Assembly: GCF_047511655.1 (NCBI RefSeq)
Contig: NC_133397.1
Span: 129,168,308 to 129,232,307 of the forward strand
From: Castor canadensis
Lineage: Eukaryota > Chordata > Mammalia > Rodentia > Castoridae
Direction: 5' to 3'
DNA: 64,000 nt
The translations under genes were made by a program, and so were the position numbers. Each line of letters opens with the position of its first letter. The first letter of the stretch is position 1. Of the stretch, positions 11,255 through 25,927 are shown one piece after another. The notes under the pieces are model-generated. The model had not been told where the DNA came from and ran no database searches. It saw only the letters and a list, made by a program, of their open reading frames with translations.

Positions 11255-11970
11255 GCTTTGGAAGGCAGCGCTGGGATTTGAACTCAGGGTCTCACGCTTG
11301 CTAGGCAGGTGCTCTACCACTTGAGCTAGTCCACCAGCCCTATTTGGTGTTTTTGAGATAGGGTCTCAAGGTCTGGCTTCAAACAATGATCCTCCTGATC
11401 TCTGCCTCCTGAGTAGCCCACAGATATTGTCAAATTGTATCCCAAAGGTAGCAATGACATCCTCACTGACACTATCAGGGCAGTACTGGATGCTGCACAC
11501 CTTTACAACAGGGACATTAACTTTCCTTTGCCATTGGACAATATAAACAGGCAATTTTTTATTAGTAGCTAAAACTATGTTTTTTCTTAAAATTTGTTTT
11601 TTTGTTTGTTTTTGGCAGTACTGGGGCTTGAACTCAGGGCCTCTTGCTTGCTAGGCGGGTGCTCTACCACTTGAGCCATTCCATCAGCCTGTTTTTTCTT
11701 CAAATTTGTTAACAATGTATGTCTGGAAATGGAAATTGATGATTGACGATTTACCTGGTTTTTGGTTTCTGGGGTTTTTTTGTTTGTTTCTTTCTTTCTT
11801 GGTAGGACAGGGGTTTGAACTCAGGGCTTTGCACTTACAAAGCAGGTACACTTGAGCCACACTTCCAGTCCATTTTGCTCTGGTTATTTTGGATGTGGGG
11901 TCTTGCATAATACTTGCCTGGGCTAGCCTTGAACTGCGATCTTCCTCTTCTCAGCCTCCCAGGTAGGTAA
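11255..11970 (-). repeat. Three reverse SINEs: 11260-11418, 11611-11695, 11800-11970
   Basis: The first and third have ID and B1 halves (11260, 11800). The middle one is ID only. The third lacks part of its ID anticodon-side segment. The gaps between hold no recognisable gene. Confidence 0.75.
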
Positions 11971-12179
11971 CATTATAGAAATTGAATCACCTTTGCCTTT
12001 TTCTTTCTTTTTTTTTTAAATTGAAATGTTAATCTTTTGGTCAAGTATTTTCAGGAGCTTCTATCTTTTCCTCTCATAGAATGTTAAGAATATCTACAAT
12101 TCTCTCACTTCCTTATATTGCAGCTTTTCCCAAAGAGAATTGATACAAGCTAAATCTCTGCATTTGGCAAGTACTCTCC

Positions 12180-14045
12180 TGTATATAAGTTCAATTTAAT
12201 TCCAATTAAAATTCCAACAGGATTTTGAGGAGGCCAAATATATTATAAAGCGAATATGAAGATCTTTAGGAAGAATAAATAGGAAGACTTACCCAACCAG
12301 AAACTTGACAAAATCCAGAAAAAAACTGTTCTCAACTAGCAAGGATCAGAGGGTAAGACCAATGCAACGCATCTCAAAAAAGAGATTATGTGTGGGAAGT
12401 TGATAAATTATTAACATGATACCAAAAATCCATACAGAAAGGAGGTACTATTTAGTAAGTAATATAAATATTTAGAAAATTTAGCTCATCTAAATGTAGG
12501 GAAAATTGTACCCCTAACCCACAACAAACAAAAAGCTTGGTTCTAAATGGATTCAAGGCATAAAAGTGAAATGTAAACCTTCAAATCTAGTAGGAAAATG
12601 TAGAATACTGTTGTGATATTTTGTGGAGCATACATTCAACATCATGGAAAGATCTTACAAACACACTGATGAAAACAGTAATTAGGGTGGAGGATGTGAC
12701 TCAGTGGTACAATGTGCACTTAGCACACACGGGAATCTAGGTTCAATCCCCAGTGCGGTCACACATACAAACAGCCCAACAAAATTTTAAGACGATATAT
12801 CATTTACATGATTTGAAAACATACATGCATATCTTAAAAGAACACATACATGCGAAGACATATTCTGAATACACTCAAGTGAGTATTTCAGGTGACTGGT
12901 AAATGAAAGTGAGTGAAAATAGGAACTGGAAAAACAAGGTATGCCCTGCCAATGGATTTTTCCAGTAATACCATGACCTGGGCAAATTTATCAGTGACAG
13001 AGCAGCAGAAACCAAGTCATTTCAAGAAGTCACATGACACCAAAGGGGTAGATAACAAAAGAAAAAACAGGAAATTGTGCTTTGTACATCAAAAGACAGC
13101 ATCAACAGAGTAAAAGCAACCCGCAGAATGCTAACTCCTAGCACTCAACAAAAAAACTTGATTCAAATATGGAAAAGGACTTGTTTCAAATATGGAAAAG
13201 GACTTGTTTTTTCTCCAAAGACATATAAATGATCAAGAAGTGCATGAAAAAGATGTTCAATATCCTTGTCGTTGGGGAATTCTGTGTCAACAGTACAATG
13301 AAATACTACCTCAGGCCCAATAGCATAGCTACTATCAAAAAAAAAAAAATTACAGGTGGGAAAACTGAGGAAAAAAAAACTGAATAATAAGTGTTGTTGG
13401 CAAGGATGCAGAGAAACTGGAACCTTTGTCACTGTGGTAAGAATATAAAATGCCCGGAAAACAGCAGCAGTTCCCAAAAAATAAAAACAGAATTACAGTA
13501 TGATCCACTAATTCCACTCCTGAATATAAAATACAAAGAACTGGAAGCAGAACCTTGAAGAGATATATGTGTAACTGTGTTGTTCCCTACAACATTATTC
13601 ATAAGAATTAAAACATGGAAGTAACCCAAGTGTCTAATCAACGTATGAATGAATGGATAAGCAAAATGTGGCATAAACATACAATGGAATTTTATACATT
13701 TTTTTAAAAAAGGAAATTCTGACTTATGCTACAATGTGGACTAACCTCAAGAACATTATGCTTAGTGAAACAAACCAGTCACAAAAACATGAATTTTATC
13801 AGAAGTCACAGAGACAGAAAGTAGAATGGTGGTTGCCAGGAGCTAAGGAGAAAGGAATATGGGGAGCTACTGCTTTTGATGGAGGTAGAGTTCCAGTTTT
13901 ACAATATGAAGAGTTATGAAGATGGATGGCATTGATGGTTGAATATTATCAATGTAATACCACTGAACTGTACACTAAAAAATGTTTTAAGACAGTAAAT
14001 TTTATAGTATGTGTAGTTTACCACAATAAAGAGTGCAAAAAAAAA
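12180..14045 (+). mobile_element. Old L1 (L1M type), ORF2 end and 3' UTR
   Basis: Divergent L1 on the plus strand. The late ORF2 linker runs 12180-12670 and the C-terminal region 13163-13740. The 3' end (gtagaatggtggttgccagg at 13820, actgaactgtacactaaaa near 13962-13980, ttaccacaataaa at 14018) has the typical end of ancient mammalian L1s. An ID SINE is inserted at 12687-12768, and a 23-bp tandem duplication sits at 13162-13207. Confidence 0.75.
12687..12768 (+). repeat. ID SINE of a different subtype
   Basis: gaggatgtgactcagtggtacaatg..ctaggttcaatccccagtg, closer to general rodent ID (box A gactcagtggt) than the local family. It lies inside the old L1. Confidence 0.65.
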
Positions 14046-14202
14046 AAAATCTTAAAGTCACTACTGCTGCCTCCCTGTTAGTAACATCCATCTTGAAAGA
14101 GAGTGCCTGGACAAAGAAAATTACTCCGTAGAGAGTGATTAGAAATGCATGGATCAAATCACTACTTCCTTCTTGCATTACTACTACTACCACAGATAAC
14201 AC

Positions 14203-14432
14203 CCTGGGCTGGTGGAGTGGCTCATGTGGTAGAGTGCCTAACAAGAGCAAGGTCCTAAGTTCAAACCCCAGTACCGTTAAATAAGAATGAATGAATGAAT
14301 AATCTGACTCAAGAACTTGGAGATTTGTGGCATGCTGGAGTGGCTCAAGTGGTAGAGCACATCCCTTGCAAACATTAAGTCCTAAGTTCAAATTCCAATG
14401 CTGCCAAAACCACACACACACACACACACAGA
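14203..14432 (+). repeat. Two ID-like SINEs, the second ending in (CA)n
   Basis: 14205-14285 and 14325-14405. The tail of the second has become a (CA)n run (14408-14430). Confidence 0.75.
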
Positions 14433-14439
14433 AAAAGAG

Positions 14440-16640
14440 AGAACTTCGAAATTGGCAGAATAATTTAAAGGTAGTGTGGCTTAGGAAAAACTGAGATTAG
14501 TTTTTTTCCCCACCCATTCCCCAATTTATTCCTCCAGCTACCTAGCAGACTATCTGAATTATTAGTGTGAGACCCTGGACAGTTTGTTTAATTTGTCTAA
14601 AATAATTTGAGGACTACTGTGAAGTCTGTATGTAAGGATCTAGTATAGTATAATTTCTCAAAAAACCATAGAAGAAACCTCAAGAAATCTGACTCATTTT
14701 CGGGTCTATTATTTTTCCTTCAGTAACTACTGGATAGGTTTTTAATGTACTTTCCAGCCTGTACTCTGAGACGGAAGACCATCCTGCCTTTGTACCTAGC
14801 ACAGTGCCCAGAGCCCAGAATGTACTGGGATTAAATAATTAACACTGGCAATAGCTAACAGTTCATCAAAGGCAGTTTCTGAGGGCCAAATGCCATCCTC
14901 CCCAGTAGGAGCTTTCATCCTTCTACTCCAATCAGCTATAACAAACCCAACATGACCATGTCTCCAGCTCTCCTTGCCACTACTCTCTAGCTCCTGAAGT
15001 GTATTACTTGGTAGCTAATCCTTTTCACTGCCACTTTCCACTGGAGCACTCTTCTTCCTAATTCACTAATCCACAAAGTGACATGATTCTGCAATAATGG
15101 GGGGAGAGGGGGGAGGAACAGAACTGCTAAGAGAAAAAGAAAAGAAAAAAAAAAAAAACAACACCTCAACACCTATCTATTGCTGTCTTAACCCAATCAA
15201 GGCAGGTCTCATCTCTTAAAAACACAAAGCTGTCATCTTTCCCACACTCTCACAATTTCTTCCATTCTCTAGGAGAAGGAACAAATACATGGGTTAATTC
15301 CATGTGAAGGATATAATGTAACCTAATAAAGTTTGTGGGATCTTTAAGTAAGTGAAATTCATGAGGCCAAACAGGGCCAGAGTAAGATCCAAGTACAAGG
15401 GAAACAGCAGACAATCTACTTAAGGTTGGATCCACACTAAATCTATAGGAAGGAGTTCTGTTCTCTCTTGAGACAGAAAGACAAAGACTGAACCTGACTG
15501 CCTTCTTTCTAATTGAGAATCCTTTAAAAAAAAAAAAAGCCTAATGTCAAAGGAACCAGCGTTCAACCTAGAGGTCAGAAAGCATAAAACCAGGCAGCTC
15601 AAATGCTACTCAGTTTCTTTAGTTTTAGAAACATGCATAAGTATATTTTAAATCAAATAGTGCAGAGAGAAATAAACTGAAAGGCAACACTTTCCCACCT
15701 ATCACTTCCCATATCCCAGTCTTCCAGGTTTTTGTTTTTTAAACTCAGCTATTTCATCTTGGAGGTACCTCTTTATTTCCAAATAATGTATTTATATTCC
15801 TTTTTTTAAGGATCAATTTCAGAACTGACTTGTTGCTTATAAAAGATAGTTTGCACCCTATAACCTAATTCCTATCTCCTAATCACTTCGTACCTCCCAT
15901 TATGTATAAATACTGGACTCTTCGTTAAATCAGCAGTTTTACTTTACTAAAACTACATAACTGCAAAAATATAAGTAAATAATCTTACTCAATTTCTATT
16001 CCTACTACTAACTAGTTGGGATGTAAGAGTGAGCACCTGTGGTCCTGAGCTACTCAAGAGGTAGGAAAACTGCTTAAGAACAGGAGTTTCAGGCAAGCCT
16101 GGGCACACAAGCCCCTCAGAAGTTGATGGTATTCTACTATGCTCAGTACTGTAACAAAAAATCTGATTTTTACTCCTTGGTAGGTTACCTGCCCTCCCAC
16201 ACACACACTGCTGTAAATTTTTAGGATCTTCCTTTTTCCTTGATGACTTGAGATTTTATTAAAAATATGCCTAAGGTTTCCATTATCTATTTCTTTAAAG
16301 ATGGTTTTCTTCTCTTTATCTTGGGCTCCTCTTTCATGTAGCAGGCTTTCCTCAAATATTTCATCATTTTTAGTTGTCCGCTGATGTTTAACACTGATGT
16401 TATAGGAATCCACTTGGAACTGAGTAATAAGCTTTGCCTTAGGGTGATAAAGTAGGGGGAAGGCAATACTTAAGATTGAAACCCGCTGAATGACAAAACA
16501 AAGACTTATCAATGTAAAAGCTTCTTCATTCTTTACCTGAGGTGATAGATAACCGGGTATGCATATATAAACTAACATCTCACTCTTACTATTTGAAAAT
16601 ATTATCCTCATCGCTGATCTTGCTGGGACCCTAGTTAGGA
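14440..16640. other. Intron 1 segment, mostly unassigned
   Basis: No gene seen. 14740-14860 has faint L2-tail wording (tagcacagtgcccagagcccag), and 16020-16130 faint B1 wording. The open frame at 16054-16611 (minus) has no recognisable domain and no coding signature I trust. Confidence 0.45.
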
Positions 16641-16689
16641 TTGCTACTAGTGACTGGAATTCAACCTTTGGGCAATCCTACAAAAAAAA

Positions 16690-16975
16690 AAACAAAAAAC
16701 CACTGGTTTCTGCTGGAGGCAGACATCACCAGAATCAAGGTTGGTGGCCAGCCCCCAAAAAGCAAGCCAGGAATTGTGGGGCATGTCTATAATCTCAGAA
16801 TCGAAGGATGTGGTAAAAGAATCAAGGTGCCAAACTGCCGGGACAAAAAGCAAACCCCATCTGAAAAATAACTGAAGCAGAGATGCGGCTGAGGACATGG
16901 CTCAAGGGATCAGCGCATCTGCCTAACAAACACCAGAACCTGAGTTCAAACCCCAGTAACACATTTTGTAAAAAG
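16690..16975 (+). repeat. SINE, B1 dimer plus ID, diverged
   Basis: ctggaggcagacatcaccagaatcaagg, a second B1 half from 16765 and an ID from 16886 (aggacatggctcaagggatcag..gagttcaaaccccagtaac). Confidence 0.6.
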
Positions 16976-18500
16976 AAAGAAAAGGAGAAGAAACTTTTTT
17001 CACATAGCACAAGGTTAAATTTGGAAACCGTTACAGTAGGCGGAACTGAGATAGAGAAACAGAGATGACAAGGAAGAGAAAATGGAAACACAAGCAAAAT
17101 GTTAAAAAATAAACCTTTCACAAGTGATCCACAGAGCTCTACAAACAGCACTATTCAAGTACGCACTGGGCCTTAAAGAAAATATACATTAAAGTGTCAC
17201 TAACAACATTAAAAGTGTTCCTGTAGAATGACAGTAAATAATTGTCCTCTACTTTGTCAGTTTCACTGTTGGAGGTCACACAGCCCAAGGACAGGAACCA
17301 CCAGCTAAGATTCAGTATAGTCAAAATACATAGTTGATTAGCAGATGGCACAAAGAAAACCAGTAAACATCACAATCTCAAGAACATAGCCCAAAACATA
17401 TTTGTCTCACTAAAGACAGAATGGCAGTCTTTCTTATCCTTACTCTACCCTTTTCAGTGTGTGCTTTTCTTGACTACTTAAATCTCACATCTGGTGACTT
17501 GTTCTTCAATTCTTTTCTGCAACAAGAAAACTCACAGTCTGAGTTCCGGTCTCTCTCTTTCTCTCTCTGGGATGTCCTGGGGACCACACATCACAGTGAC
17601 AATAACAGGAACACTACAAAAAACTGTATTACAATTATAGATCAACTGATTTGGAATCCAACTCCCATTTATCCTGGTCTATGTGCAAAAATGCAACCAT
17701 ATTATAAATAACCAATATATACATTTTTGACTCCCGAGTGCTGACAGCTTATATTTGAAACTGGTACTTAAAGAATATACTTCTCAGTCAGAACATTTTA
17801 ACCAAACAAAACAACCCATCCCCCAAACCATTTTACAAATAAGTGCAATCAAAGTTAAGAAAAACATGATTTTATCTAAACTCTATGGCTGTTGTCATTC
17901 AAAAAGTACTTATGGGATACCCTCATGTGTCAGGTACTATGCTGAGCATTAGGGGAAACAAGTATGGAAAGACAGTACATCGACCAAGGAACAACAGCCT
18001 AAGGAGAGAAATACACACACCAAAAACTACATACAATGTTGTTCCTACAATAAATAGACAAAAGAAGAGCAATCAGACAAAACGTCATCAAGACTCAGCT
18101 TCTATTTTTGTTACCCTGACTGCTGCTTAGGTGATCTAGCTGAATTTCATCCAACCCTAATCTTACCCATCTTTGAGGACAGAATGTCTTAAGGATGTCA
18201 ACTCTTCAGGTGGACTACCAAAACTGGTTGGATCTAAAAGATGGCTGCCAGAATGACTGCCAGACAACCTCTAACTTCTTTATAATCCCATCTGCATGTT
18301 AAATGAGACTCCTCCAGCAACAGGACAGTTAACAATTGTGATGGAAATGACTGGAATGAACCAGAAGAGGAATGAAAGTAGGTAGCACCAGAATTTCCTA
18401 AAAACCCCCACCAATTTACAGAAAAGATATCCCTCCCTTTTTTTAGCTTAACCCTACCCTTCCATTTCTTTTACTCTGTATCTATAATGTCCCAACCTCC
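16976..18500. other. Intron 1 segment, nothing assignable beyond one repeat scrap
   Basis: AT-rich. Small open frames (17421-17711, 17755-18130) show no motifs. Confidence 0.45.
17890..18000 (+). repeat. Old interspersed repeat fragment
   Basis: gtcaggtactatgctgagcattagggg is the common 'catgtgccaggcactgtgctaggc' wording of MIR3/L2-age repeats. Too short to classify. Confidence 0.4.
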
Positions 18501-18504
18501 TTCA

Positions 18505-18575
18505 GGGGCTGGTGGTGTGGTGGAGTGCTTGCTAGCATGACACCATGAGTTCAAACCCCAGACCCACCAAAACAA
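18505..18575 (+). repeat. ID-like SINE with internal deletion
   Basis: ggggctggtggtgtggtggagtgcttgctagcatgac..gagttcaaaccccagacccacc. Box A is damaged. Confidence 0.65.
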
Positions 18576-18788
18576 AGTCTCCTTTACTATTCAATTAGTG
18601 CCCAGTCTTGTTTTTGCTTCCACAATTCCAAGAAATTCCAAGAAGGAAAAAGGACCCAGTTTGAGGCAAAAATTGGAAACGACTTGAGAGGTTAAAAGGT
18701 AGTTTCTCACATAAACTTTAAAGGACTTCATAATCCTAGAGAACACGTATCAAGATCCAAAAGTCACTTTGACAACACACAACTTTCT

Positions 18789-20390
<1,602 letters not shown>

Positions 20391-20611
20391 AACACACAAC
20401 TTTCTACGGTGAGAACTTCAGTATAGCCACAGTTCAAATTATAACAGAAAGTGGCAATGATAACTCTGAACCAACCTATAAAAGTTCCACTGAAGTGGAA
20501 ACCTTGATTCTGTTTTTGCACATAACAGATTCTCAATCACCACTGGTATTGAGAATCGTTACACACACAAAAATAAATAAACAAATGCTTATCTCAAAAA
20601 AAAAAAAATCA

Positions 20612-20700
20612 CAAAAAAGGGCTAATGGGGTGGCTCAAGGTGAAGGCCCTGAGTTCAAGTCCCAGTATCGCAAATAAATAAATAAGTAAATAAGTAATCA
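20612..20700 (+). repeat. Isolated shortened ID half
   Basis: ggctaatggggtggctcaaggtgaaggccctgagttcaagtcccagta, the composite-type ID half with no B1 half before it. It is a 5' truncation rather than a separate family. Confidence 0.65.
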
Positions 20701-20920
20701 TGGTACTGCCCTGTAACAAGAAATAATTTAACTGGGGAATGAATGGTAATGAAAGGAAAGGAGAAATTTAGAGCAGTTTTTAACCTCAGAAACTGAGAGG
20801 ATGGGGAAGGAAAAGAAACTGAGGATGATGGGGGCAAATCAGGAGGAAAGGAGTAATGAAATTAAATCATCTATGCTTCCTCCAAGAAAGGATGCGTGCT
20901 GAACATAAAAACTGACCACT

Positions 20921-21127
20921 GAGCCGGGCGCCAGTGGCTCACGCCTGTAATCCTAGCTACTCAGGAGGCAGAAATCAGGAGGATCATGGTTCAAAGCCAA
21001 CCCTGGGCAATTAATTCTGTGAGACCCTATCTCCAAAATACCTAACATGAAAAAAAAGGGCTGGTGGAGTGGCTCAAGGTGTAGACCCTGTGTTCAAGCC
21101 CCAGTACCGGGAAAAAAAAAAAAAAAA
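20921..21127 (+). repeat. B1 plus ID composite SINE, well preserved
   Basis: gccgggcgccagtggctcacgcctgtaatcc..gagaccctatctcc, then gggctggtggagtggctcaaggtgtagaccctgtgttcaagcccc. Flanking aaaactgacca at 20907-20917 and 21124-21134. A useful reference copy. Confidence 0.9.
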
Positions 21128-21179
21128 CTGACCATATATACTAATCCATAAAGCAAGCCTTAACAGGTTTGTTTTTTTT

Positions 21180-21640
21180 TGGGGGGGGGGGGCGGGGGAC
21201 AACAATGACTGGGATTTGAGCTCAGGCCCTGTGCTTGCTAGGCAGACACTCTACCACTTGAACCATGCCACAAGCTCTTTTTGCTGTAAGTTTTTTGTTT
21301 TGTTTTGTTTTTCTGTTGGCACAGGGATTTGAACTCAGGGCCTCAGACTCCCTAGGCAGGCAATCTATCATGTGAGCCACCCAGCCAGCCCTATTTTAAT
21401 TATTTTTTCAAGTAGGGTCTTGCTTTTATGCCTGGATGGGTGGGTATAAACCAGTCTGAACTGTGATCATCCTCTGATGCTTCTTGCATAAACAGGAATG
21501 TCAGACATACACAATGTGACCAGCTTTGTACTGGCTGAGATGAGGTCTCAGGAGACTTTTGCCCAGGCTGGCCTTGAACTGCGATCCTCCCAGTGTTCAC
21601 CTCTGGAAAACAGCTAGGATTACAGATGAGAGTCCCACAC
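21180..21640 (-). repeat. Three reverse SINE units
   Basis: ID at 21190-21277 beside a 12-G run (21181-21192), ID at 21313-21392, and B1 sequence to 21640 including a second B1 half (gcccaggctggccttgaactgc). Confidence 0.75.
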
Positions 21641-21894
21641 CCGCTATAAGTCTTAACAATTTTCAAATATAAAATTCTGTTCTTTGGCTACAATGCTACA
21701 AATAAGGCTAAATACCAGCAAAAAGATAACTTTTAAAAGTTTGAAAATCAAGACAGACACTGTCTAAATAATCTACAGGTCAAAGAAGAAATCATAATAG
21801 AAATTATCAAGTATTCTGATGTGAATAATGAAAACCAAATATTAAAACTTGTTAACAGAGCTAAGCAGTCTCAAAATATGTAATCGCTAAGTTC

Positions 21895-22135
21895 CATCCC
21901 CAGCCTGGACAAAACGTTAAGGAGACCCTATCTCAACAAATAAACTGGGCATGATAAAACACATCTGTAATCTCAGTTACTGGGAGGCCTAAGTATAAGG
22001 ATCATATCTAAGCCTGCCCCCAGCAAAAAGGCAAGTCCCTACTCAAAAAATAACAAGTAAAAAAAGGCTGGGGGCATGCTCAAATGGCAGAGCACCTACC
22101 TAGCAAGTGTGAGGCCCTGAGTTCTAGTCCTCTAG
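21895..22135 (+). repeat. SINE, B1 dimer plus ID
   Basis: ccagcctggacaaaac..actgggcatgataaaacacatctgtaatctc, then ID from 22068 with intact boxes. Confidence 0.7.
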
Positions 22136-22611
22136 ATCTAGACACTAATTTATAGGAAAAGCAGAGAAACAAGTTCAATGACACAATGGTGATGTATGAA
22201 GCACACACCTGGCTGGAAATGCATGTGTCAAATGACATGGTTTCTCCCACAAATAAACTGCACAGAAAAAAAAACAGGATTTTAACCAGAAAAAAAAACC
22301 AAAACATGTATATAAAAATTAGCAAATTAAACTTCAACCTTTAAGATGCACACATGCCTAAGAATATAAAGGAAAAAAAAACAAAGAAATGACCCTAAGT
22401 CAGAATGGTGATCAACTTTCAGGCTTCTGGTTATCTGGTGACTTGTGCTATTTCTTGACCCTAACATGGTTACAATATAACATAACAATTTGTCAACATA
22501 TAAATTTATTTTATGCAATCTATTTGTGCTTAATTTTAAAGGGGAGAGGGTTTAAAAAACTGTAACATTTTCGGATCTCTGAGAAAACAATGTATCCATA
22601 AAATAAGAAAA

Positions 22612-22790
22612 ATTAGGCATGGAAGTACATGCCTATAATTCCACTACTTAGAGGCAGAGAAAGAAGGATGGCGAGTTCCAGGCCAGCCAGGGTTACAAGT
22701 GAAACCCTGACTCAGTAAGAGAGGAGGGAAGGAAGGGAAAAAAGAGAGGTAGAAAGGGGGAGGAGGGGACGAGGGAGAGAGGATTAAGAG
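22612..22790 (+). repeat. B1-like SINE with GA-rich tail
   Basis: ggcatggaagtacatgcctataattcc..ggccagccagggttacaag, passing into (G/A)n at 22720-22785. Confidence 0.7.
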
Positions 22791-22886
22791 CTTTAAGAAA
22801 TAAAATTTTAACAGAGAAAATTTTCAATAGAATAAAAACTGAAGACAGGTAATAAGAGAAAACAGATTAAGAAAGTTAGAAGATCA

Positions 22887-23116
22887 GGACTAGGGGCTTG
22901 GCTGAAGTGGTATAGCACCTGTCTAGCAAGTAGGAGGTCTTGAATTCAAAGCCCCATACTAAAAAAAAAAAAAAGTCAGAGAACAACCTAAAAGCCCAAC
23001 ATGTGACAGTACTGGTGTTTTGTTTGGTTTGGTTTAGAGGGCAATACTGGGGCTTGAACTTAAGGCTTCCTACTTGCTAGGCAGGTGCTCTACCACTTAA
23101 GCCATGTCTCCAGCCC
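22887..23116. repeat. Inverted pair of ID-like SINEs
   Basis: Forward 22887-22975, reverse 23036-23116, about 60 bp apart. Confidence 0.75.
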
Positions 23117-23129
23117 AAAGTCCAACATG

Positions 23130-23400
23130 TGAAAACAGAAAAATGGTGGACAGAAAATTATCCAACAAAAAAACACAAATATCCTAGAACTAAAGAACAG
23201 TAGTCACCAGACTGAGACCAGACTACCAAGTATCCAACAAAGTAAACTTAAAAGATCTGTAATGAGAAAACCAGGAATACAGGAAGATACTATGTTTAGA
23301 GAAAAGGCATCTCACAAAGGACTGACAATAATAACGCTATCATTACAGCAACTTAGAAGCCAGAAGACAGTGGATTCACTGAAGTCTGAGTTGGGGGGAA
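23130..23400 (+). mobile_element. Old L1 fragment (ORF1 side)
   Basis: A-rich sequence with aacttagaagccagaagacagtgg near 23347-23371, a recurrent string of the ORF1-proximal part of old L1s. Broken and short. Confidence 0.4.
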
Positions 23401-23775
23401 CTTCAATACTAGAGCACCTGCCTAGAAAGTACAAGGCCCTAAATTCAAATCCCAGTACTGCCAAATTAATTTAAAAAAAAAAAAAAAGCCTAAAAACAGA
23501 AATGCTGGCTGGGCATATGCCTTAAGTGGAAGAGCACCTGCCTGGCAAGCTTGAAGTCCAGAGTTCAAACCCTGGTACTGCCAAGGGGAAAAGAAAAAGA
23601 GTAAAAAATAAAATCTAAATGAAATAAACTTTATAATGAGCCAAATTATCAATCAAAAATGAGGGTAAAATTTGCACATTTTCAAATTTATCACCCACTG
23701 GCAGCAGCTCAAGCGTAACAGCACAAATGTGAGGTATGAGGCCGTAAGTTCAAACCCCAGTGCCGTCAAAAAAAA
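23395..23775 (+). repeat. Three forward ID-like SINEs
   Basis: 23405-23475 (5' part lost), 23504-23585 (complete), 23697-23778 (box A weakened: gcagctcaagcgtaacagc). Confidence 0.7.
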
Positions 23776-24071
23776 AAAAAAGTAAACCAAATAAGAGACA
23801 AAGGATTCAGCACAGCACAGACAAAGGAATCCCAGGGTGAAGGTGAAGGCAAGCCCTAAGACAATTTCTGTACACCAAGTCTACAGATCTAAAAATCCAA
23901 GAACAGAACTCTAAGAAAGTAATCTCTAAGAAAAATGAAACTAACAAATTGTACAATAGGTTGATATAGTGGAAAAGTACACAGTGAAACACTATAGAAC
24001 AGTTGAAGATAAAGATTTCATTGTGCAAAAAAAAAAAAAAACTAAGCAAATTTTGTTTGAGTTTTTTGTTT

Positions 24072-24295
24072 GTTTGTTCTTTGGCAGTACTGGAGTTTGA
24101 ATTCAAGGCCTCACACTTGCCAGGCAGGTGCTCTTATCACTTGAACCACTCTACCAAGCCCTGTTTTATGTTGGGTATTTTTGAGCTAGGGGCTCAAGAA
24201 CTATCTGTCTGGGCTGGCTTCGAACCTTGATCCTCCTGATCTCTGCCTCCTGAATAGCTAGGATTATAAGCATGAGCCACTAGCACTGGGTTTTC
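24072..24295 (-). repeat. ID plus B1 SINE
   Basis: ID with full anticodon-side segment (cacacttgccaggcaggtgctc) joined to B1 (tcgaaccttgatcctcctgatctctgcc). Confidence 0.8.
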
Positions 24296-24645
24296 GTCTT
24301 ATTCTTAAATGTAAGCTAAAGTATCTTTGAAGAAACGATAGTGATCAATGGCAATTTTTTTATAATTCTTCCCTTCCAAAATAAAAAGCTGACAACTCTA
24401 TGTCAGAACACTATCCCAACCTTATCAAAAAAGTCAAGTATGGGGATCTTTGGAAAACTCTTATTTGAATGATGAGCAAAAGAATCCTTTTAGAACAAGA
24501 AGCCACCAGAAAAATAATACAGAAATTAAAATATTAAAAACAAGGGTAACTAAGAGTACACAATGTATCAGATGAACCTACTCAATATGTTAGATGAAAT
24601 GAGTCATAAAAACTGGGTAATGAATTTAACAATTCAGAAATCATG

Positions 24646-24848
24646 CTGAGTCTGGTGCCAGTGGCTCACACCTCTAATCTGAGCTACTCAGGAGACAGAG
24701 ATCAGAAGGATTGTAGTTCAAAGCCAGTCCAGGCAAATAGTTTGTAAGACCCTATCTCAAAAACACCCAACACAAAAAAAGGGCTGATGGAGTGGCTCAA
24801 GGTGTAGACCCTCAGTTCAAATCCCAGTATTACAGAAAAAAAAAAAGT
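24646..24848 (+). repeat. B1 plus ID composite SINE
   Basis: tggtgccagtggctcacacctctaatctg..aaagggctgatggagtggctcaaggtgtagaccctcagttc. Confidence 0.85.
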
Positions 24849-25329
24849 CAGGCTGAGTTCAAATGCCAGATTGCATCAGACTGCATGGAGTTAAGAAGGA
24901 CAGATTAAAACCAGTTGAGTTTAGTTTGCACTTTCTCAAAGTTTACTGCCTCTAGGAGGTCAAAGGAGGCTTGGGGGTGGGAATCCTGGAGCATTCATAT
25001 TAACAAAAGAATATTTGCATTTCCACAACCCTGCTGATGACTGTGTAAAATATGTTAAAAGCAGAAGGGATTTTCTAGAAATTTATGACCTAATAATTCT
25101 ATGTAAACAAATGAAACATATGATTGAAAAGAAACAGTTTTCTCAGCACTGGATCCCTAAAACTTTTCAGTGTCTGATATAAAGTAAGTTCTTAAAAATA
25201 TCTCTTAAATCAAAGTTTGTACTTATCTATCCACATACTAGTAAGTAAATCCTCTATCAAGCAATGAAAGCACATATTCTACTACACAAAGCTTCTAATT
25301 TACTAATACATACAGAATCAAAAAGCCAG

Positions 25330-25695
25330 TATAAACCGGGCACTCAAGCCTGTTTTTGTCTCAAAAACAAAAGGGCATAGATCAAGTGCTAGATCGCTTA
25401 CACAAGACCCTAAAATCAAGAGAGAGATTGAGATAGAAAGAGAGATAGACAGACAGACAGACAGTCAACACAAGGCATTCCTCAGACCAGGGTCCTATCA
25501 GACTGAATTACCCGTAACCCCAGTTACTCCAGAGGTGGTGGTCAGGAGGATGAGGTTCAACCCAGGCAAAAAATTAGAGACCCTGTGCCCCTGTGATCCC
25601 AGCTACGTAGGAAACCATTGGTAGGAGGATCTCAGACTGAGGATGGTCCGAGCAAAACTATGAGGTGCAAACTCAAGGCCCTGAATTCAAACACC
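25330..25695 (+). repeat. Degenerate SINE cluster with (AGAC)n
   Basis: Partial B1/ID wording (caagtgctagatcgcttac, ccccagttactccagagg, ctgaattcaaacacc) surrounds agacagacagacag at 25446-25463. Confidence 0.5.
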
Positions 25696-25927
25696 AATAC
25701 CACCAGAAGAAGATGGTGGGTGCATGCATTCATGTGCAAGTTCAGAAATGTTAAAGCCGATTATACTACATAAGTAAGACTCTACCAATAATACAGGCAA
25801 GATTCAGTTGAATGGAAAGTGCAGGATTTTCATTTGTTCCTAAGAACAGGGAGGAAGAAATAACAGGACTGAGGGTCCTTGCTGCAAAGTCACTAATTCT
25901 GCCTTAGAGTTAAAAAGTTCCAAAGTA

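Noticed and set aside
16054..16611. 185-codon minus-strand frame as a gene
   Set aside because: No recognisable domain, no splice or promoter context, and low-information translation in intron 1.
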